A stretch of 64,000 bases of DNA from UBA1723 sp045641065 (lineage in GTDB: Bacteria; Bacteroidota; Bacteroidia; Bacteroidales; Paludibacteraceae), in contig JAZUGF010000013.1 of NCBI GenBank assembly GCA_045641065.1, positions 1 to 64,000 of the forward strand, given 5' to 3'. Both the position numbers and the translations under genes were made by a program. Below the pieces are notes generated by a model that was not told where the DNA came from, made no database searches, and saw only the letters and a program-made list of their open reading frames with translations. Positions 60,074-64,000 of the stretch are shown one piece after another (the first letter of the stretch is position 1; every line of letters starts with the position of its first letter).

Positions 60074-60907
60074 ATGCTAGAAGTAGGTAAAAAAAACATA
60101 CTAGAAATTTCAGAGGTTAGAGCCGACGGCTATATCATCAAAGATATGGTCGACGGTGATACTCTTTTTATGCGCAAGCTGGAATTGCCAGACGGTGCGG
60201 AGGTCGGACAGCAGGTGGAGGTGTTCATCTTCATGAATGCAAAACGAGAGATGGTTCCGACTACGATGATGCCTTACGTGATGCCAGGCGAATTCGGTTA
60301 TCTTTACGTAGATGAGCTTTCAAAAGCAGGTGCATTGCTTGACTGGGGATTATCCCGTCCACTATTCCTTCCATCACGTGAGATGACAATGCGTATGCAG
60401 ATCGACAGACGTTACTTGGTGTACGTCTACTACGATTTGGTGACTCGCCAGATTATCGCAACAAGTAGAATAGACCAGTATCTTAACGTCTCTCCTGCCA
60501 AATACGAGCAGAATGACGAGGTGGATATTTTGATCGCATCACGTCATGAGCGCGGCTATAAGGTGATTGTCAACAACGCTCACTGGGGAATGATCTACCA
60601 GAGTGAAATCTTCCAGGAGATTGAGGTTGGAGCACTTTATACAGGCTATGTAAAGAATGTCCGTGAAGACGGAAAGATTGACATCTCAATGCAGCCACTT
60701 GGTATCAAGGTGACTGACGAGTTGTCGGATATAATTATGGATGAATTGCGTAAGAACAACGGTAGATTAAACGTATGCGACAAATCGGATTCTGAGTTGA
60801 TCGCCGACATGTTCGGATGCAGCAAGAAGAGTTTCAAGAAATCCATCGGAGTGTTGTTCAAGCAGCGTCTGATTGAGATTCACGAAGATTACATCTGTCT
60901 TGTATAA
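60074..60907 (+). CDS. cvfB: CvfB-like S1-domain RNA-binding protein
   Basis: The 277-residue protein has S1-type repeats (RADGYIIKDMVDGD; EFGYLYVDE; GYVKNVREDGKIDISMQPLG) and a C-terminal winged helix (GCSKKSFKKSIGVLFKQRLI). CvfB/YitL proteins bind RNA and influence virulence or stress genes in other bacteria. Confidence 0.85.
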   Translation: MLEVGKKNILEISEVRADGYIIKDMVDGDTLFMRKLELPDGAEVGQQVEVFIFMNAKREMVPTTMMPYVMPGEFGYLYVDELSKAGALLDWGLSRPLFLPSREMTMRMQIDRRYLVYVYYDLVTRQIIATSRIDQYLNVSPAKYEQNDEVDILIASRHERGYKVIVNNAHWGMIYQSEIFQEIEVGALYTGYVKNVREDGKIDISMQPLGIKVTDELSDIIMDELRKNNGRLNVCDKSDSELIADMFGCSKKSFKKSIGVLFKQRLIEIHEDYICLV

Positions 60908-60944
60908 TTAGACTTGTGTAACTAAAAATTAGGAGGAAAAGGTT

Positions 60945-62192
60945 ATGAGTAGTATACTGATTAAAGGTGTGTTGCTTAATGGCAAAATCACCGACGTTAT
61001 GATTAAAGGCAATCGTTTCAGCAGAATTGCCCCAAACATTACAGAAAACGCTGACAAGGAGATTGACGGCAAAGGTTTTGCAATTATTCCTCCGTTCTAC
61101 AATGGACATTGCCACGCTGCAATGACATTGCTTCGTAGTTACGCAGACGATCTACCTCTATTCACTTGGCTTAACGAGCATATCTGGCCAGTGGAGGATA
61201 AGATGGTAGAGGAGGACATCTACGTCGGCACAAAGCTTGCCCTATTGGAGATGATCAAATCAGGTACCGTCTTCTTCAATGATATGTACGGTATGGTTGA
61301 GGAGAGCATCAAAGCTTGTGAGGAGATGGGTGTTCGTGCACAGATCGGTATTTCTTTGATGGACAGAATGGGAGAAGAGTCAATCAGTGGCCGATTCGCA
61401 TTCCTACATTCATATAAGAGCACAGAGTTGGTGAAACTTGCCGTCGCTCCACACGCTCCATATACAGTTTCGAAAGAGTTATTTGAGAGATGTGTAAGAG
61501 AGGCAGATAAGGCAGGTGTTATGATCCACACTCACTTGTCGGAGACAGCAAAAGAGGTTGAGGATTGTAAGGCAGAGCACAATGGAATGTCGCCAGTTGA
61601 ATGGCTTGACAGTCTTGGCGTCTTGACTGATAAGACAGCGTTGGCTCACGTGGTTCACACTTCAGACAGCGATGCGGATATCCTTGCTAAGCGTCAGTGT
61701 GTGATCGTGTCTAATCCGACATCAAACATGAAGCTTTCGAGCGGAGCCTTCCACACTACACAGCATCGTTCACGCGGTTCAAGAGTAGTGCTTGGTACAG
61801 ATGGTGTATCGTCGAACAATAATCTTGACATGCTTCAGGAGATGAAGTTCTTCGCATTGCTTGCAAAACTTACTGAGGATGCAGAGTCGGCTCCAGCTGA
61901 TTATGTATTCGATATGGCGACAAGAGCCGGAGCAGAAGCATTCGGTATCGACGCGGGAGTTATCGCAGAAGGCAAGTTGGCAGATGCGGTGTTAGTCGAC
62001 ATGAAGAATGAGAGACTTGTGCCAGACTACAATTTGATCTCCAACCTTGTCTACTCAGCAGACAGCAGATGTATCGATACAGTGATCTGTAATGGACGCG
62101 TATTGATGCAGTCAGGAGTTGTTCCTGGTGAGGACAAGATCATTGAGGAGACACACAGAGTCTGTGCAAGATTCAAGGCAATGAAGAAATAA
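60945..62192 (+). CDS. Amidohydrolase, MtaD/SsnA-type deaminase
   Basis: The 415-residue metal-dependent hydrolase has NGHCHAAMTLLRSYADDLPL (about 49-68), HTHLSETAKEVEDC (about 196-209), HVVH and GTDGVSSNNNLDM, the metal-binding set of the 5-methylthioadenosine/S-adenosylhomocysteine deaminase group. The substrate is probably an adenosine derivative. Confidence 0.85.
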   Translation: MSSILIKGVLLNGKITDVMIKGNRFSRIAPNITENADKEIDGKGFAIIPPFYNGHCHAAMTLLRSYADDLPLFTWLNEHIWPVEDKMVEEDIYVGTKLALLEMIKSGTVFFNDMYGMVEESIKACEEMGVRAQIGISLMDRMGEESISGRFAFLHSYKSTELVKLAVAPHAPYTVSKELFERCVREADKAGVMIHTHLSETAKEVEDCKAEHNGMSPVEWLDSLGVLTDKTALAHVVHTSDSDADILAKRQCVIVSNPTSNMKLSSGAFHTTQHRSRGSRVVLGTDGVSSNNNLDMLQEMKFFALLAKLTEDAESAPADYVFDMATRAGAEAFGIDAGVIAEGKLADAVLVDMKNERLVPDYNLISNLVYSADSRCIDTVICNGRVLMQSGVVPGEDKIIEETHRVCARFKAMKK

Positions 62193-62214
62193 GACAAAAA
62201 TATTTCAACACAAT

Positions 62215-64000
62215 ATGATATTATTTTTCAAAAAAGAGGATGCCGGCTTAATCGCAGTCGGTGTTTCGTCGAAATTGGGTGAGGAAGATATTAAGAAACT
62301 CACTTGGGCATTTAGCGGTGCTAAATACATGGAGTGTGATAGCATCAACGGATGGTTCGTTGGTCCACGTCGCGAGATGATCACACCTTGGAGTACAAAT
62401 GCAGTTGAGATCACTCAGAACATGGGTATCAAGGGCATTGAGAGAATCGAGGAGTATTTCGTGGCTTCAGGCGAGAACGCAGAGCATGACCCAATGCTAC
62501 AGCGTATCTACAACGGTTTGAACCAGGACATCTTCACTATCTCAAAGACTCCAGATCCAATTGTCTACATCGACGATATTGAAGAATACAACAAGCAGGA
62601 GGGTCTTGCTCTTAACCCACAGGAAATCGAGTATTTGAAGAGCGTAAGTGCAAAGATCGGAAGAAAGCTTACAGACAGTGAGGTGTTCGGATTCTCACAG
62701 GTGAATTCAGAGCACTGCCGTCATAAGATATTCGGCGGAAAGTTCATCATCGACGGTAAGGAGATGGAGAGCTCACTTTTCGCTATGATCAAGAAGACAT
62801 CAGAGACTAACCCTAACAAGTTGGTTTCTGCATATAAGGATAACGTTGCATTCAACGCTGGTCCAGAGATCGAGCAGTTCGCACCAAAGTCAGGTGACAA
62901 GCCAGACTATTTTGAGGTGAAGAAGATGCAGTCAGTAATCTCATTGAAGGCTGAGACACACAACTTCCCTACAACAGTTGAGCCATTCAACGGTGCAGCT
63001 ACTGGTTCAGGTGGTGAGATCCGTGACCGTCTAGGAGGTGGTAAGGCATCTTTGCCAATCGCAGGTACAGCAGTCTACATGACATCATACCCACGTACAG
63101 AGAGTGGTAGATCATGGGAGCAGGCAATGAAGGAGAGAAACTGGCTATACCAGACTCCAGAGCAGATTTTGATCAAGGCTTCAAATGGAGCCAGCGACTT
63201 CGGTAACAAGTTTGGTCAGCCGCTAATCTGTGGTTCATTGATGACATTTGAGCACGAGGAGAACGATAAGAAGTTCGCATTCGATAAGGTTATCATGCTT
63301 GCCGGAGGTGTCGGATTCGCAAAGATGAAGGACGCACAGAAGGGTCACGCGGAGCCAGGAGAGAAGGTTGTAGTGATGGGTGGTGATAACTACCGCATCG
63401 GTATGGGTGGTGGAGCCGTTTCATCAGTTGAGACAGGTCAGTACTCAAACGCAATCGAGCTTAACGCCGTACAGCGTGCAAATGCAGAGATGCAGAAGCG
63501 TGTATCAAACGTTATCAGAACTCTTGCTGAGAGCGACTCTAATCCAATCGTTTCAATCCACGACCACGGTGCAGGTGGACACTTGAACTGTTTGTCTGAG
63601 CTTGTTGAGGAGACAGGTGGTAAGATCGACATGGATGCACTTCCAGTAGGTGACGTTACTCTTTCTGCAAAGGAGATCATCGGTAACGAGAGCCAGGAGC
63701 GTATGGGACTTCTTGTTCACGAGAAGGACATCGAGCTAATCAAGAAGATCGCAGACCGTGAGCGTGCACCAATGTATGTGGTTGGTGAGACAACAGGAGA
63801 CAACAGATTCGTATTCGAGAAGAAGAACGGTGAGACACCAATCGACTTAGAGATGAAGGATATGATTGGTAATCCTCCACGCACAGTCATCACAGATAAT
63901 TCAGTAGAAGAGCACTATACAGACGCTACAATCAACGTGAGCAAGGTAGACGAGTATATCAACAATGTACTTCAGCTTGAGAGCGTAGCATGTAAGGACT
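62215..64000 (+). CDS. purL: PurL, phosphoribosylformylglycinamidine synthase (5' part)
   Basis: The gene starts at the ATG at 62215 and remains open to the end of the window (595 codons and one base). Visible are VNSEHCRHKIFGGKF (about 166-180), KAETHNFPTTVEPFNGAATGSGGEIRD and GMGGGAVSSV, as in large-type PurL. It catalyses the fourth step of purine synthesis. The C-terminal glutaminase is outside the window. It is a partial gene, not a truncated one. Confidence 0.95.
   Translation, partial: MILFFKKEDAGLIAVGVSSKLGEEDIKKLTWAFSGAKYMECDSINGWFVGPRREMITPWSTNAVEITQNMGIKGIERIEEYFVASGENAEHDPMLQRIYNGLNQDIFTISKTPDPIVYIDDIEEYNKQEGLALNPQEIEYLKSVSAKIGRKLTDSEVFGFSQVNSEHCRHKIFGGKFIIDGKEMESSLFAMIKKTSETNPNKLVSAYKDNVAFNAGPEIEQFAPKSGDKPDYFEVKKMQSVISLKAETHNFPTTVEPFNGAATGSGGEIRDRLGGGKASLPIAGTAVYMTSYPRTESGRSWEQAMKERNWLYQTPEQILIKASNGASDFGNKFGQPLICGSLMTFEHEENDKKFAFDKVIMLAGGVGFAKMKDAQKGHAEPGEKVVVMGGDNYRIGMGGGAVSSVETGQYSNAIELNAVQRANAEMQKRVSNVIRTLAESDSNPIVSIHDHGAGGHLNCLSELVEETGGKIDMDALPVGDVTLSAKEIIGNESQERMGLLVHEKDIELIKKIADRERAPMYVVGETTGDNRFVFEKKNGETPIDLEMKDMIGNPPRTVITDNSVEEHYTDATINVSKVDEYINNVLQLESVACKD

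Overview
The window is from a member of the Bacteroidales (Bacteroidetes); the genus cannot be fixed from the sequence. Three lines of evidence support this. Many promoters have the Bacteroidetes -7 box TAnnTTTG and no Shine-Dalgarno. Four large secreted proteins end in a type IX secretion (Por) C-terminal sorting domain. The window also holds lineage-typical families: a 1336-residue hybrid two-component regulator, a lipidated TamA homologue (TamL), CTnDOT-type Tra proteins, and RibBA/MetP/CvfB types common in this order.

Layout. 1-430: two inverted arrays of an 8-bp repeat around a highly structured core. 561-13948: AT-rich mobile DNA, probably one end of an integrative conjugative element. 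It has a ParA-like protein, two DUF3408 paralogues, a CTnDOT-like type IV secretion operon (traE, traF, an inserted polyvalent-protein-like gene, traG, traI, traJ, traK, traM), a tyrosine recombinase and a divergent Rep-like winged-helix protein. It stops at the 3' end of a tRNA-Asp gene, the first of an Asp/Ser/Lys tRNA cluster (13958-14263). Relaxase, coupling protein and traN-traQ homologues are not in view. Three leaders in the element share one conserved block about 28-30 bp before the start codon. The third points outward at the tRNA junction and its reading frame is cut to 25 codons. Upstream of the Rep-like gene there is a small promoter-terminator unit that could make an antisense RNA against the rep mRNA leader.

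14421-32176: chromosomal genes. tamL is followed by a rhamnogalacturonan-I locus (hybrid two-component regulator, PL11 lyase, tandem SGNH/CE12-like acetylesterase), a large T9SS cargo protein, a surface-type lipoprotein and aroK. 32334-37400: guaA, whose last 15 codons and terminator are duplicated downstream around a stand-alone polyvalent-type kinase gene. A third terminator fragment follows an acyltransferase and gene remnants, so the guaA 3' end looks like an insertion hot spot.

37566-46986: accessory and small regulatory genes. These are a Fic protein with palindromic operators, a ThiD-like/AraC fusion, an orphan Vsr nuclease, a DUF4258/YgiT toxin-antitoxin-like pair, a flavodoxin lipoprotein, DUF2461, an HTH regulator, a CE1/CBM6/T9SS esterase, a two-gene unit of unknown role and a C_GCAxxG_C_C protein. 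47104-53560: MetS/MetP-type sodium symporter, a thioredoxin-fold lipoprotein, a glycosyltransferase, a GDPD-like protein, a carbonic anhydrase lipoprotein and a GlsB-like membrane protein. 53688-64000: a compact housekeeping run (lptF/G-type permease, ribBA, exbB, exbD, tonB, DJ-1), then a degenerate hydrolase lipoprotein, cvfB, a deaminase, and the 5' part of purL, which runs off the window.

The best candidates for undescribed biology are the putative antisense RNA on the Rep-like gene (13271-13480), the three-copy leader with an outward-reading truncated operon (13763-13948), the stepwise guaA 3'-end insertions, the structured core between inverted octamer arrays, the ThiD-AraC fusion that has lost its kinase motif, and a 215-residue module shared by two neighbouring pectin enzymes. 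All gene assignments rest on reading the translated sequence and recalling family motifs. No database search was run.
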